NCBI GenBank assembly: GCA_963772645.1
Contig: CAVYYD010000015.1
Coordinates: 186,001 to 250,000, forward strand
Origin: DASSQJ01 sp963772645
GTDB lineage: Bacteria > Actinomycetota > Actinomycetes > Actinomycetales > Dermatophilaceae
DNA length: 64,000 nt
Reading direction: 5' to 3'
Shown here piece after piece: positions 54,232 through 61,992 of the stretch. Position numbers and translations under genes: made by a program. The notes under the pieces were generated by a model, which made no database searches, had not been told where the DNA came from, and saw only the letters and a list, made by a program, of their open reading frames with translations. How positions within the stretch are numbered: position 1 is the stretch's first letter; every line of letters begins with the position of its first letter.

Positions 54232-54660
54232 GTGGCCGAGGTCGACGTGGGGGACGACGGCATCCGCCGGTACGTCGTGCGGCACTACCGCTACGACCCT
54301 CAGCGCCACGAGCGGCGGCACGTCCTCGTCGCCGCCTTCGACGACCGCCGCGACTACGAGGCGTGCCTGCGGGCCGTCCACGCCGACATCGAGCGACGAC
54401 GCGCTGCGGGCGAGCCGGTCGACCGCCGGGAGCATGCCACGGGCACCGTCTACGAGCCGGGGCACCTGGCCCGGGCGGCGGCCGGGCACCTGGCGCGGCG
54501 GATGATGGAGCACGGCGTCGACCCCGCCGGGCGGGTGGCCGCGCAGGACCTGCCGAGGAACATGGCCTTCTTCGGGCCGGGCGCCTCCGACGGCGCCGGT
54601 CGACGAGGACGTCTGGCCCGGCTCGCCCGCCGCGTCCTGCGACGGCCCGCGGGGCGCTGA
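54232..54660 (+). CDS. Hypothetical basic protein, leaderless start
   Basis: 142-aa cytosolic protein. Seen: EVDVGDDGIRRYVVRHYRYD, HVLVAAFDDRRDYEACLRAV, AGEPVDRREHATGTVYEPGH, and a very basic C-terminus (about one third Arg over the last 20 residues). No membrane segment or known motif. An ATG at 54208 is in frame, but the -10 box TATGCT lies between it and GTG 54232, so the GTG is preferred. The basic tail could contact nucleic acid, which is only a guess. Confidence 0.6.
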   Translation: MAEVDVGDDGIRRYVVRHYRYDPQRHERRHVLVAAFDDRRDYEACLRAVHADIERRRAAGEPVDRREHATGTVYEPGHLARAAAGHLARRMMEHGVDPAGRVAAQDLPRNMAFFGPGASDGAGRRGRLARLARRVLRRPAGR

Positions 54661-54675
54661 GCGCCGACCCGACCC

Positions 54676-55239
54676 TCAGCTGGTGAAGTACGCGCAGTCG
54701 TAGTCGCGGCCCGGGGCGACCTCGAGCACGATGTCGTCGGGGTCAGCGACCCAGAACCCGAGCGGGACCTCCAGCTCGGCACCGTTCGCCACCGTCGCGG
54801 CACCGGGGACGCCCTGGAGGCGGTTGAGCGGGTCGACGATCTGGGTCGCCGGCCGGCCCCCGGAGAGGAGGGTGGCGCTGAACGCCGTCAGGTCGTACGG
54901 GGCCCCCGAGTGGTTGACGACGAGGAGGGTGACCCACATCGGCGTCCCGACACCGGCCGCCGGGACCGCCTGCGCCGAGGGCCTGAACCGGATCGGCGTC
55001 GAGGCGTTGACGACGACTCCGTTGGCCCACTCGCAGTAGTCCTCGTCGAACCTCATCGCGGAGCCCGGCTGCACCGCCGGGCCACCCGACGCGGCGCCGC
55101 TCGGCGCCTCCGGGGCGGGTGCCGCCGACGTCGCCGGCGAGGTGGACCGGCCCTCGCCGGTCAGGGGCAGGACGCCGCACCCGGCCACCCCCGCGACGAG
55201 GGCGAGTGCAGCGATGCGAGACATGACGGTGCGTGCCAT
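54676..55239 (-). CDS. Exported lipoprotein with Ig-like domain, unknown function
   Basis: 187-aa lipoprotein. The signal SRIAALALVAGVAGC ends in a lipobox. A Ser/Ala/Pro linker follows, then a beta-sandwich-like domain (about residues 65-187) with WVTLLVVNHSGAPYDLTAF and LEVPLGFWVADPDDIVLEVAPG and two cysteines near the ends (DYCEW, YDCAYF) that could pair. This resembles DUF4352-like extracellular domains in shape, but I cannot assign a family. GGAAGG precedes the ATG at 55239. It converges on the leaderless small gene. Confidence 0.62.
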   Translation of the reverse strand: MARTVMSRIAALALVAGVAGCGVLPLTGEGRSTSPATSAAPAPEAPSGAASGGPAVQPGSAMRFDEDYCEWANGVVVNASTPIRFRPSAQAVPAAGVGTPMWVTLLVVNHSGAPYDLTAFSATLLSGGRPATQIVDPLNRLQGVPGAATVANGAELEVPLGFWVADPDDIVLEVAPGRDYDCAYFTS

Positions 55240-55452
55240 GGAGCGACCTTCCGAATGCTTCCCAGGTGGATGCTGTCGACCGCTGTCGCGGGACGTTCGG
55301 GCCGGATGACCGGCGTCGGACCGCGGCGACGCCTCCCCGTACGGAAGCCGCTGGTCACACCTCCACGCTAGGCCCGGGCGCACGGACCGGCGCCGCGATG
55401 ACTCCAAGACCACACCCCCGGCGGCGCCCGGAACGGCAACTGCGGCAGCGGA

Positions 55453-56427
55453 TCAGCGGCCGTGGTGGGCGAGCAGGCGCCGGGCGAGCTCGCGGCCCAC
55501 GTCGTCGTACTCGCGACGTGCGTCGACGACGAACGCGTCGGGTCCGGCGACGAGGAGGATGCGGGCCACCCGGTCGGCGACCGGCTCGAGGAGGTGCGCG
55601 ACGACCTCGCAGTCGGCGTCCTCGCGGACCACCTCGACCCGCTCCGCCTGGCGCTCGACGACCCAGACCGCGCTGCTCGGGACGACCAGCCGCACCGGGG
55701 TCGTCCGCCGCTGCGCGACGAGCCGCTCGACGAGGTCGGCCGGCGGCTGGTACTCCTCGTCGAGCACCTCGGCATCCAGCACCCCGGTGAGGAGGAAGGT
55801 CCGCAGCCTCCCGTGCTCGTCCGGCGGCCCGGCATCCACCTCCCAGCCGCGCCGCGTCCGCACGACCCGGTACGGCTCGACGACCCGCTCCGAGCTGCCC
55901 GGCCACCAGGCGCGGGCGTACGTGGTGCGCACCCGCCGGTGGTCGCGCGCCGCCCGCTGCCACTGCGCGGGCGTCAGGCCGGCGGTCTCGCCCGGGGCGA
56001 CGGGCCGCATCCGCTCGTCGAGGAAGGTGCGCAGCTTCTCGACCGCCGCCGCGAGGACGGCGTTGCCGGGGTCGAGGAGGGACTCGTCGCGCGCCACCCG
56101 GTAGACCCGGCCGAGGTAGTCCACCGGCGCGTAGTCGAAGGCGAGGTCGTCGACGACGTAGCCGGCGCCGAGCCGCACGAACGGCGCGCTCGCCGGGTCG
56201 GCCTCCTCCCCCACCTCGTCGAGGAACTCGATGGGCGGGGGCAGCCCGAGCCGGTCCTCGTGGTCCTCGGTGACGTAGTAGCGGACGAGCAGGTCGCGCA
56301 CCTGCCGCTCGCTGCGCCCGAGCTCGGCCGCGACCGCGGCGACGGGCACCACCCCCTGGTAGGAGAGGACCTCGATGATCCGGGGCAGCTCGGAGACCCG
56401 CAGGACGAAGCCGGTCGGCTCAGCCAT
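55453..56427 (-). CDS. WYL domain regulator, second of a pair (PafC-like)
   Basis: 324-aa cytosolic protein with an N-terminal winged-helix region (RIIEVLSYQGVVPVAAVAAEL, then GRSERQVRDLLVRYY) and a C-terminal WYL-type sensor fold. The pattern of two adjacent WYL genes on one strand recalls PafB/PafC, the mycobacterial DNA-damage regulators. However, the proteasome genes that accompany pafBC are not here, so it may be a different WYL pair. Its start overlaps the end of the upstream WYL gene by 8 nt, so a heterodimer is plausible. Confidence 0.75.
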   Translation of the reverse strand: MAEPTGFVLRVSELPRIIEVLSYQGVVPVAAVAAELGRSERQVRDLLVRYYVTEDHEDRLGLPPPIEFLDEVGEEADPASAPFVRLGAGYVVDDLAFDYAPVDYLGRVYRVARDESLLDPGNAVLAAAVEKLRTFLDERMRPVAPGETAGLTPAQWQRAARDHRRVRTTYARAWWPGSSERVVEPYRVVRTRRGWEVDAGPPDEHGRLRTFLLTGVLDAEVLDEEYQPPADLVERLVAQRRTTPVRLVVPSSAVWVVERQAERVEVVREDADCEVVAHLLEPVADRVARILLVAGPDAFVVDARREYDDVGRELARRLLAHHGR

Positions 56428-57370
56428 CGGCCACCTGCCGGAGCCGCTGGAGGATCTGCTCGCGCACCTCGTCCGGGCCGACCAACCGCACCCGCACCCC
56501 CATCTCGACGAGCCAGAGGAAGAGCGCCGCCCGGTTCGTCACGACGACCCGCACCCTCGCCGGGTCCTCCTCGTCCGGGTCGACGACGGCCCCCTCGAAG
56601 GTGGCGAGCACCATCGCCAGGTGCTCGCGCCCCACCTCGAGGACGACCTCGGTCGGCGGGTCCTCGACCCAGCGGTGCGGGTTGAGCGAGGACGAGTCGG
56701 GGTCGTCGATGTCGGCGGCGGCCGAGCCGGGGATGTCGAGCTCGACGTCGGTCATCCGGTCGAGCCGGAACCACTTGCACTGCCCGTCCTCGTCGCGGGC
56801 CCGCAGCCACCAGGCGGCCGGGGTCGTGTGCAGCCGGATCGGCTCGACCTGGCGCAGCCGGCCCTTGTAGCGCATCGCGATCGCGCAGTGGTGGTCGACG
56901 GCCTGGGCGACGGCGCGGATGACGGCGGGCACGTCCGGGGCGTCCGGCTCCGGGAGGCCGCCCTCGGCGCGGAAGGCGAGCAGCGCCTCGAGCACCGAGT
57001 GCTCGGCGGAGGTCAGGCCCACCCGGTCGGCGAGGTCCCGGCGGCGCAGGACGTACCGGGCCACCTCGCCGGGCTGCGAGACCCGGGCGTAGTCCCACCC
57101 GGCGTCGGCGAGCCGCTTGAGGTCGCGCAGCAGGGAGGCCTCGGCGACCTTCTCGTTGCCGGCGGGGTAGCCGGCGAGCACGGTCAGCTCGGGCGCGGAC
57201 ATCCCCCGCTCACCGGCGGCGGCGAGGTGGCGCAGCAGGAGGATGAGGCGGGAGACGGCCTCGTCGTCGCGGGTCCCGCGGCGGGTGGGTGCCGCACCGA
57301 CGCCGACGACCTCGGCCGCGAGGCGCTCGCTGAGGTACTCGTGCAGCTCGCTCCCGCGCGAGTCCCCCAT
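56420..57370 (-). CDS. WYL domain regulator, first of a pair (PafB-like)
   Basis: 316-aa cytosolic protein. Seen: an N-terminal helix-turn-helix region (LLRHLAAAGERGMSAPELTV, then KVAEASLLRDLKRLADAGW), the WYL core with AIAMRYKGRLRQVEPIRLHT and AAWWLRARDEDGQCKWFRLDR, and a WCX-like C-terminus. Bacterial WYL proteins bind single-stranded DNA or nucleotides and control DNA-damage or defence genes. GAGAGGAG lies 8 nt before the ATG at 57370. It overlaps the second WYL gene by 8 nt. Confidence 0.78.
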   Translation of the reverse strand: MGDSRGSELHEYLSERLAAEVVGVGAAPTRRGTRDDEAVSRLILLLRHLAAAGERGMSAPELTVLAGYPAGNEKVAEASLLRDLKRLADAGWDYARVSQPGEVARYVLRRRDLADRVGLTSAEHSVLEALLAFRAEGGLPEPDAPDVPAVIRAVAQAVDHHCAIAMRYKGRLRQVEPIRLHTTPAAWWLRARDEDGQCKWFRLDRMTDVELDIPGSAAADIDDPDSSSLNPHRWVEDPPTEVVLEVGREHLAMVLATFEGAVVDPDEEDPARVRVVVTNRAALFLWLVEMGVRVRLVGPDEVREQILQRLRQVADG

Positions 57371-57463
57371 GCCACCACTCCTCTCGTCTCCTCCACCCGA
57401 GTCTGGCATCCGGGGCCGTGCGGGGTGTTGGACCCCCCGGGCATCGTCGTCCACGGGGGCGGC

Positions 57464-57503
57464 GGAGCGCCCGGCCCGAGGCGGGGAGGGGCCGGGGCGC
57501 TCC
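57464..57503. terminator. Terminator hairpin between TetR and WYL genes
   Basis: GGAGCGCCCGGCCC pairs with GGGCCGGGGCGCTCC (one bulged G) around a loop of about 10 nt, 33 bp beyond the TetR stop on the minus strand. Confidence 0.55.
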
Positions 57504-57535
57504 GTTCGGCGGCCCCGGCCCGCATCCGTCCCGGC

Positions 57536-58204
57536 CTAAGGCTCGAGGAGCCGCCCGGCGAGGACGTCGACGAAGAAGGCCGTGCAGCGCTCGTGCGACC
57601 AGCCCCGGCCGACCAGGCCCTGGTGGACCTCGGCGCTGAAGAGGACGACGACGAGGTCGGTGGCGGTGTCGAGGTCGACTCCGCGGCGCAGGCCCCCGGG
57701 CTTCCCGGCGACCCGCCGCACGACCTCGCGGTAGGTCTCGACCCGCCTTTCCTCGCTGACCCGCATCAGCTCCTGGCCCTCGGGCTCGCCCGCGGCCCCG
57801 TGCAGCGCCGGCATCAGTGGCCCGACCCGGCGCAGGATGTCGGTGCCGGCGGCGACGAAGACCTCGAGCGCCGCCCGGGCCGTGGGCGCGGCGAGGAAGT
57901 CCGACCACCAGCCGTGCGCCGGCATCAGCTCGGTCAGCTCGAACGGCTCCGACGGCGGCTCACGCCACCGGTCGAGCCCGACGATCGCCGCACCGAGTGC
58001 CTCGCCGAGCAGGGCGGCCTTGGTCCCGAAGGTGTAGTACAGCGTCGGCACCGCGACGCCCGCCCGCTGCGCGACCGCCGCGATCGTCGTGCCGGCGTAC
58101 CCCTCGGCGGCGAACATCTCGGTCGCGGCACGGACCATCCGGCGGCGGGTGGCCAGCGTGCGCTCGGCCCTTGTCGGCGGTCTCCGGGTGCCAGCTCGTC
58201 CCAC
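57536..58204 (-). CDS. TetR family transcriptional regulator
   Basis: 222-aa repressor. Seen: an N-terminal DNA-binding domain RMVRAATEMFAAEGYAGTTI, AAVAQRAGVAVPTLYYTFGT, then a helical ligand domain with SDFLAAPTARAALEVFVAAG and a C-terminal dimerisation part. The GTG at 58204 lies 7 bp from the first of three CTATAG-core palindromes, so it almost certainly represses itself and the divergent glycosyltransferase gene, now a pseudogene. Its ligand is unknown; a glycosyltransferase substrate such as a macrolide is conceivable. Confidence 0.87.
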   Translation of the reverse strand: MGRAGTRRPPTRAERTLATRRRMVRAATEMFAAEGYAGTTIAAVAQRAGVAVPTLYYTFGTKAALLGEALGAAIVGLDRWREPPSEPFELTELMPAHGWWSDFLAAPTARAALEVFVAAGTDILRRVGPLMPALHGAAGEPEGQELMRVSEERRVETYREVVRRVAGKPGGLRRGVDLDTATDLVVVLFSAEVHQGLVGRGWSHERCTAFFVDVLAGRLLEP

Positions 58205-58211
58205 GATCCCC

Positions 58212-58254
58212 CACTATAGTGTTGCTCGATCCTCGCTATAGCGTCACTATAGTC
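58212..58254. promoter_or_regulatory. Triple TetR operator: three CTATAG-core palindromes
   Basis: CACTATAGTG (58212-58221), CGCTATAGCG (58234-58243) and ACTATAGT (58246-58253) share a CTATAG core. Their centres are 22 and 11 bp apart, two and one helical turns. They fill the gap between the TetR start and the ribosome binding site of the divergent gene. Confidence 0.75.
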
Positions 58255-58285
58255 GAATCGCCGAGAACCACCCCGGAAGGTCGCC

Positions 58286-58970
58286 ATGAGGATCCTAGCC
58301 GGGGGCCCTTGAGCCGGGCGCGCTCGGGGAACAGGACGTTGATGTTGTCACCGGTGACCTCGGTGGCCCGGCGGTACGGCAGCACCGGGATCCTGAGCGC
58401 CTCGACCCGTCGGCCGTACACCGGCCCCGCGTACCAGCGCACGTCGTGGCCGCGCTGCGCGAGGTGGGTGCCGACGCCGGTCAGCGGGTTGAAGTGCCCG
58501 TCGGCGGGGAGCGAGGCGAACGGACCCCGGCAAGCTCGTCGTCCCGACCCTCCAGGCCCTGGCGGGCGGCCCGCACGTCGTCATCGAGGACTTCATCCCC
58601 TACGGCGCCCTCTTCCCGCACGTCGACGTGTTCGTCACCAACGGCGGCTGGGGCAGCGTCGTCGCCGCGCTGCGGCACGGCGTCCCCGTCGTCGGCGCCG
58701 GCACCCGCGAGGGCAAGAACGACATCAACGCCCGGGTCGACGTCCTCGGCCTGGGGGCCGACCTGCGCAGCGAACGGCCGGGGGCGGCCAGGGTCGCGCG
58801 GGCCGTGCGGGAGGTGCTCGCGGACCAGCGGATCGCCGCGAACGTCGCCCGGGTCCGCGCCGAGCTGGTCGCGTACGACCCGCTGTCCACCATCACGGCC
58901 GCCGTCGAGGGCATGGAGGTCTCACCGGCGGCGAGAGCCGTGACCGGCGCCGCGGCTAGCGAAGCGGGAC
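58286..58970 (+). pseudogene. MGT-type glycosyltransferase, middle lost and part inverted
   Basis: Remnant of a macrolide-type UDP-glycosyltransferase. GGAAGG and ATG AGG ATC CT (58286) give the original start MRIL. The next coding stretch, ASLPADGHFNPLTGVGTHLA to ATEVTGDNINVLFPERARLK, is present but reads on the minus strand. From about 58530 the plus strand resumes with GKLVVPTLQALAGGPHVVIE, FVTNGGWGSVVAALRHGVPV and GTREGKNDINARV, the acceptor/donor C-terminal domain. About 170-200 residues between the two blocks are missing. The gene cannot make an enzyme as it stands. The TetR operators lie directly upstream. Confidence 0.75.
58297..58525 (-). other. Inverted segment inside the glycosyltransferase remnant
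   Basis: This segment encodes the N-terminal glycosyltransferase block on the strand opposite to the start codon and the C-terminal block. Short inverted repeats flank it: GCCGGGG at 58298-58304 and CCCCGGC at 58525-58531. Flipping it restores MRIL followed by FASLPADGHF in one frame. Confidence 0.7.
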
Positions 58971-59240
58971 GTCGTAGGTCTCGTGGACGACCGACCGGCG
59001 CCGAACTCCGACCCCTACCGGTAGAGGCCCTCGGTGATGCCGCGTCCTCCGTGCAGCGTCACCGTGGCTGACGAAGCGGACACCGCGGGCCCGGGCGGAG
59101 GTTACGAGGTGCTCGATGACGAGGTCGAGGGCGGAGAGCCGGTAGCCACGGTCGCCCGCCGCGAGGTACTGCGCGTGGTCGGCCCCGGGAAGGCGCTCAC
59201 CAGGCGCTGAATGTCGGCCAGCGAGTGTTGCGGTGCGGCC
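58956..59240 (-). pseudogene. GNAT/FemAB-like acetyltransferase remnant
   Basis: Minus-strand coding fragments in several frames: HSLADIQRLVSAFPG, then ADHAQYLAAGDRGYRLSALD and LVIEHLV, then a frame-disturbed GGRGITEGLYR, ending SVVHETYDVPLR. The order matches the C-terminal half of GNAT-type acyltransferases related to FemAB (HAQYLA, N/TEGLYR, VVH). The N-terminal half is missing, the piece between HSLAD and HAQYLA is shortened, and at least two frame changes occur. It overlaps the start of the MurF-like remnant. Confidence 0.5.
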
Positions 59241-59860
59241 TGGTGGCTCGTCGTCGTCGACGACCCCGAGCGGGCCCTGCTCGACCTCGCGTCGTGGTGG
59301 CGCGGCCGCCTCGGTGCCCGGGTCGTGGCGATCACCGGCAGCGTCGGCAAGACCACGACCAAGGAGCTGCTCGCGGCGGCGCTCGCGCCCCACCGGTCGG
59401 TGGTCGCGACGCCGCTGAACCGCAACACCCGCCTTGGCGTGGCCCTGACGCTGCTCGACGCCCGGGCGGGGACCGAGGTCGTGGTGCTCGAGGTGGGCGG
59501 CAGCGCCGGGCCCGACGAGATCGCGCGGACGTGCCGGCTGGCGCGTCCGGACATCGGGATCGTGACCAGCGTCCGCCCGGTGCACCTCGAGACGATGGGC
59601 GGCATCGAGGCCATCGCCCGCAGCAAGGCCGACCTCAGGGTGCTTGACGCGACGGCACACGGGCTCGACGGGCTCACCGTGCGGGCGGAGGTCGGCGGGA
59701 GGTCCGTGCGGGCCGACCTGCCGTTCCTCGGGGACCACGCGGCCGTCGTCGTGGCGGCGGCGCTCATGACGGCCGAGGTCCTCGGCGTCGCCGCCGAGGA
59801 CGCCGTGCGCGGGATGCCGGCCCCGCCGCTGAGGGGCCGACGCCGCATTCCGAGGGGTTC
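59211..59860 (+). pseudogene. MurF-like Mur ligase remnant
   Basis: Fragment of an ATP-dependent Mur ligase. Seen: VVDDPERALLDLASWWRGRL, Walker A ITGSVGKTTTKE, NRNTRLGVALTLLDA, VLEVGGSAGPDEIA and IGIVTSVRPVHLETMGGIEA. From KADLRVLDA it jumps directly to AHGLDGLTVRAEVGGR, skipping the segment that normally holds the nucleotide/metal loop, and the frame decays into Arg/Gly-rich junk after VRGMPAPPL. About half of a normal 450-residue enzyme is missing, so it is non-functional as a ligase. The function of the parent cluster is unclear. Confidence 0.65.
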
Positions 59861-59959
59861 GGGGCGTGTTCTGAGGGTTTCCCCCCGATGTGGCCGGCAC
59901 CCCCGCGACGCGACGGTGGGTGGGTCGAGAACGACACCCCCCACCAGAGGAGAAACACC

Positions 59960-60088
59960 ATGAACCGCACCCAGCTCCGAGCGGCCGTCCTCACCGGCGG
60001 CGTTCTGCTCACCACGCTCACCGCGGCGGCCGGCCCGGTGCGGGGGCCTAGCGTGGGTGGCACACCCCGACGAAGGAGACCACCGTGA
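59960..60088 (+). pseudogene. Orphan signal-peptide fragment of a secreted protein
   Basis: AGAGGAG and ATG at 59960 open a frame encoding MNRTQLRAAVLTGGVLLTTL and a likely cleavage region (TAAAGP), after which the sequence runs straight into the promoter region of the alcohol dehydrogenase and stops after 42 codons. A good ribosome binding site and signal peptide without a mature domain indicate a deletion. Transcription could still occur, but the product would be useless. Confidence 0.5.
60049..60054 (+). promoter_or_regulatory. -10 box TAGCGT for the alcohol dehydrogenase gene
   Basis: TAGCGT lies 30 nt before the start, upstream of GAAGGAG. No clear -35 hexamer is seen. Confidence 0.45.
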
Positions 60089-61128
60089 AGGCACTTCAGT
60101 TCCGGACGACCGGCACGCCGCCGGAGGTCGTCGAGGTGGAGACGCCCGAGCCCACGGGGAGCGAGGTCCTCCTCGAGGTCACCGCCGCCGGGGCCTGCCA
60201 CTCCGACGAGTTCGTCATGTCCCAGCCGGCCGAGGTCCTCGCCGGGATGGGGGTCAGCCTGCCGATGACGCTCGGCCACGAGGGGGTCGGCGTCGTCGCG
60301 GCGATGGGATCGGCCGCCACCGGCGTCCAGGTCGGTGAGCCGGTCGCGGTCTACGGGCCGTGGGGCTGCGGGCGCTGCCACACCTGCACGACCGGCGCGG
60401 AGCAGTACTGCGAACGCGCCGCCGAGCTCGGCATCCGTCCCCCGGGCCTCGGCGCCCCCGGGTCGATGGCCGAGTACCTGCTCGTCGACGACGCCCGGCA
60501 CCTCGTGCCGCTGAACGGGCTGGACCCGGTGGCCGCCGTCGCCCTCACCGACGCCGGCCTCACCCCGTACCACGCGATCAAGCAGTCGCTGCCCAAGCTC
60601 GTCCCGGGCAGCACCGCGGTCGTCATCGGCGTCGGCGGCCTGGGCCACCTGGCGATCCAGCTGCTCCGGGCCCTGACCCCGGCGCGGGTCATCGCCCTCG
60701 ACCTCGGCGACGACAAGCTGGAGCTCGCCCGTGAGCTCGGCGCGACCGACGCCTTCACCTCCGACGAGTCCGCCCCGGCCAAGGTCCGCGAGGCCACCGG
60801 GGGCCGCGGCGCCACGGCCGTCTTCGACATCGTCGGCCTACCCCCGACCACGGCCCTCGCGGCGCAGATGGTGCACCCGCTCTCGGACATCGTCGTCGTC
60901 GGCGTCGGCGACGGCGCGGTGCCGGTCGGCATCTTCACCCTCCCCTACGAGACGTCGGTGCGAGCGCCCTACTGGGGCACCATCCCCGAGCTTCACGAGG
61001 TGCTCGCGCTCGCCCGCAGCGGTGCGATCTCGGTCGAGACCGAGACCTTCTCACTCGAGGACGCACCGAGCGCCTACACCCGGATGCACGAGCGCACCCT
61101 GCGTGGGCGCGCGGTGATCCTGCCCTGA
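60085..61128 (+). CDS. Zinc-dependent NAD(P) alcohol dehydrogenase
   Basis: 347-aa medium-chain dehydrogenase. Catalytic zinc ligands are Cys38 (GACHSDEF) and His65-Glu66 (LGHEGVG). Structural zinc cysteines are at 94, 97, 100 and 108 (CGRCHTC...YC). The cofactor site is GVGGLGHLAIQLL. The fold and motifs fit secondary alcohol or aldehyde reductases; the substrate is unknown. The GTG at 60085 has GAAGGAG 6 nt upstream. It is the first intact gene after the remnant zone and ends in a good hairpin. Confidence 0.9.
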   Translation: MKALQFRTTGTPPEVVEVETPEPTGSEVLLEVTAAGACHSDEFVMSQPAEVLAGMGVSLPMTLGHEGVGVVAAMGSAATGVQVGEPVAVYGPWGCGRCHTCTTGAEQYCERAAELGIRPPGLGAPGSMAEYLLVDDARHLVPLNGLDPVAAVALTDAGLTPYHAIKQSLPKLVPGSTAVVIGVGGLGHLAIQLLRALTPARVIALDLGDDKLELARELGATDAFTSDESAPAKVREATGGRGATAVFDIVGLPPTTALAAQMVHPLSDIVVVGVGDGAVPVGIFTLPYETSVRAPYWGTIPELHEVLALARSGAISVETETFSLEDAPSAYTRMHERTLRGRAVILP

Positions 61129-61138
61129 GCCGCATCGG

Positions 61139-61168
61139 CCCAACGGACGATGGCCCTCGTCCGTTGGG
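61139..61168 (+). terminator. Terminator hairpin after the alcohol dehydrogenase
   Basis: CCCAACGGACGA, a 6-nt loop and TCGTCCGTTGGG form a perfect 12-bp stem 10 bp after the stop, followed by a pyrimidine-rich TCCTCTTCTCCC. Confidence 0.78.
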
Positions 61169-61263
61169 TCCTCTTCTCCCGCACCGGCTGTCACCGCGCC
61201 CGGTGGCGTGGAAGCGTTGAGCCCGGAGCAGGGGCTTCGCCGATGTGTCGTTCGGAGGGACGA

Positions 61264-61905
61264 ATGTCGCAGCACCGCCTCGACTCCCCGCTCGGTGTCA
61301 CGGGCCGGCACGCCCGTCGGGTCGCCGACGAGCGCCCCGTGTCCGTCTACGACGCCACCGGCGGGGCCGACCCCGTCCACGTCGCACGCCGCCCGCTGAC
61401 CGTCGCCCAGGCCTCGGTCGCGGTCAGCGCCACCGCCGCCGCCGTCACCGCGCTCACCACCGACGAGCACTGGACCCCGTTCGTGGCCGCGGCGATCACC
61501 GTCGTCGCCGCCGTCATCGCCGTCGTCTCCTGGGTCTGGGCCCGCAAGCCGCAGGTCGTCATCGGCCACCGCGGCATCTGGTTCGCCGCCACCGAGGACC
61601 GCCCCGAGGTCGTCCACCCGTGGTCGGACGTGCTCGCCGTCTACGGCGAGACCCGGGTCGAGCACGCCCACCCGGGCCAGGTGCACGGCACCGAGCAGCA
61701 CGTCCTCGGCGTGCACCTGCGCGGTGACCTCGACTCCGAGTCGCGGGTCGTGCGGCGCAACGCCATCGCACCGCTGCTTCGCCTGCACCGGGTCGTCGTC
61801 TCCGTCGCCCCGACCGTGCCGGTGACCCGGCAGGAGCCGTGGGGACCCCAGCCCGGACAGCACCCTCTCGTCGTGCTGTGGCGGAGGATGGTCCGCACCT
61901 CCTGA
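61264..61905 (+). CDS. Two-helix membrane protein, unknown function
   Basis: 213-aa membrane protein with helices at about residues 57-72 and 80-100. A C-terminal cytoplasmic domain follows with PQVVIGHRGIWFAATEDRPE, VHPWSDVLAVYGETRVE and HVLGVHLRGDLDSESRVVRR, which reads like a PH-type beta domain as found in bacterial membrane-anchored PH proteins. The ATG at 61264 follows GGAGGG at short spacing; the frame upstream contains no better site. Not in an evident operon. Function unknown. Confidence 0.6.
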   Translation: MSQHRLDSPLGVTGRHARRVADERPVSVYDATGGADPVHVARRPLTVAQASVAVSATAAAVTALTTDEHWTPFVAAAITVVAAVIAVVSWVWARKPQVVIGHRGIWFAATEDRPEVVHPWSDVLAVYGETRVEHAHPGQVHGTEQHVLGVHLRGDLDSESRVVRRNAIAPLLRLHRVVVSVAPTVPVTRQEPWGPQPGQHPLVVLWRRMVRTS

Positions 61906-61910
61906 GGCCG

Positions 61911-61931
61911 GTCCGCGGCGCCGCCGCGGAC
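61911..61931. terminator. Terminator hairpin between convergent genes
   Basis: GTCCGCGGC, a 3-nt loop and GCCGCGGAC form a perfect 9-bp stem 5 bp after the upstream stop; the ABC permease gene converges from the other side. Confidence 0.6.
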
Positions 61932-61992
61932 AGCCGCGGGAAACGCCGCCGCGGGTCGCCCCACCGGTTCCGGGGCGGCCCACGGTGGCGTT

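Noticed and set aside
58297..58525. A functional phase-variation switch for the glycosyltransferase
   Set aside because: Even with the segment flipped, about 170-200 central residues are missing, no invertase gene is nearby and the flanking repeats are only 7 bp.
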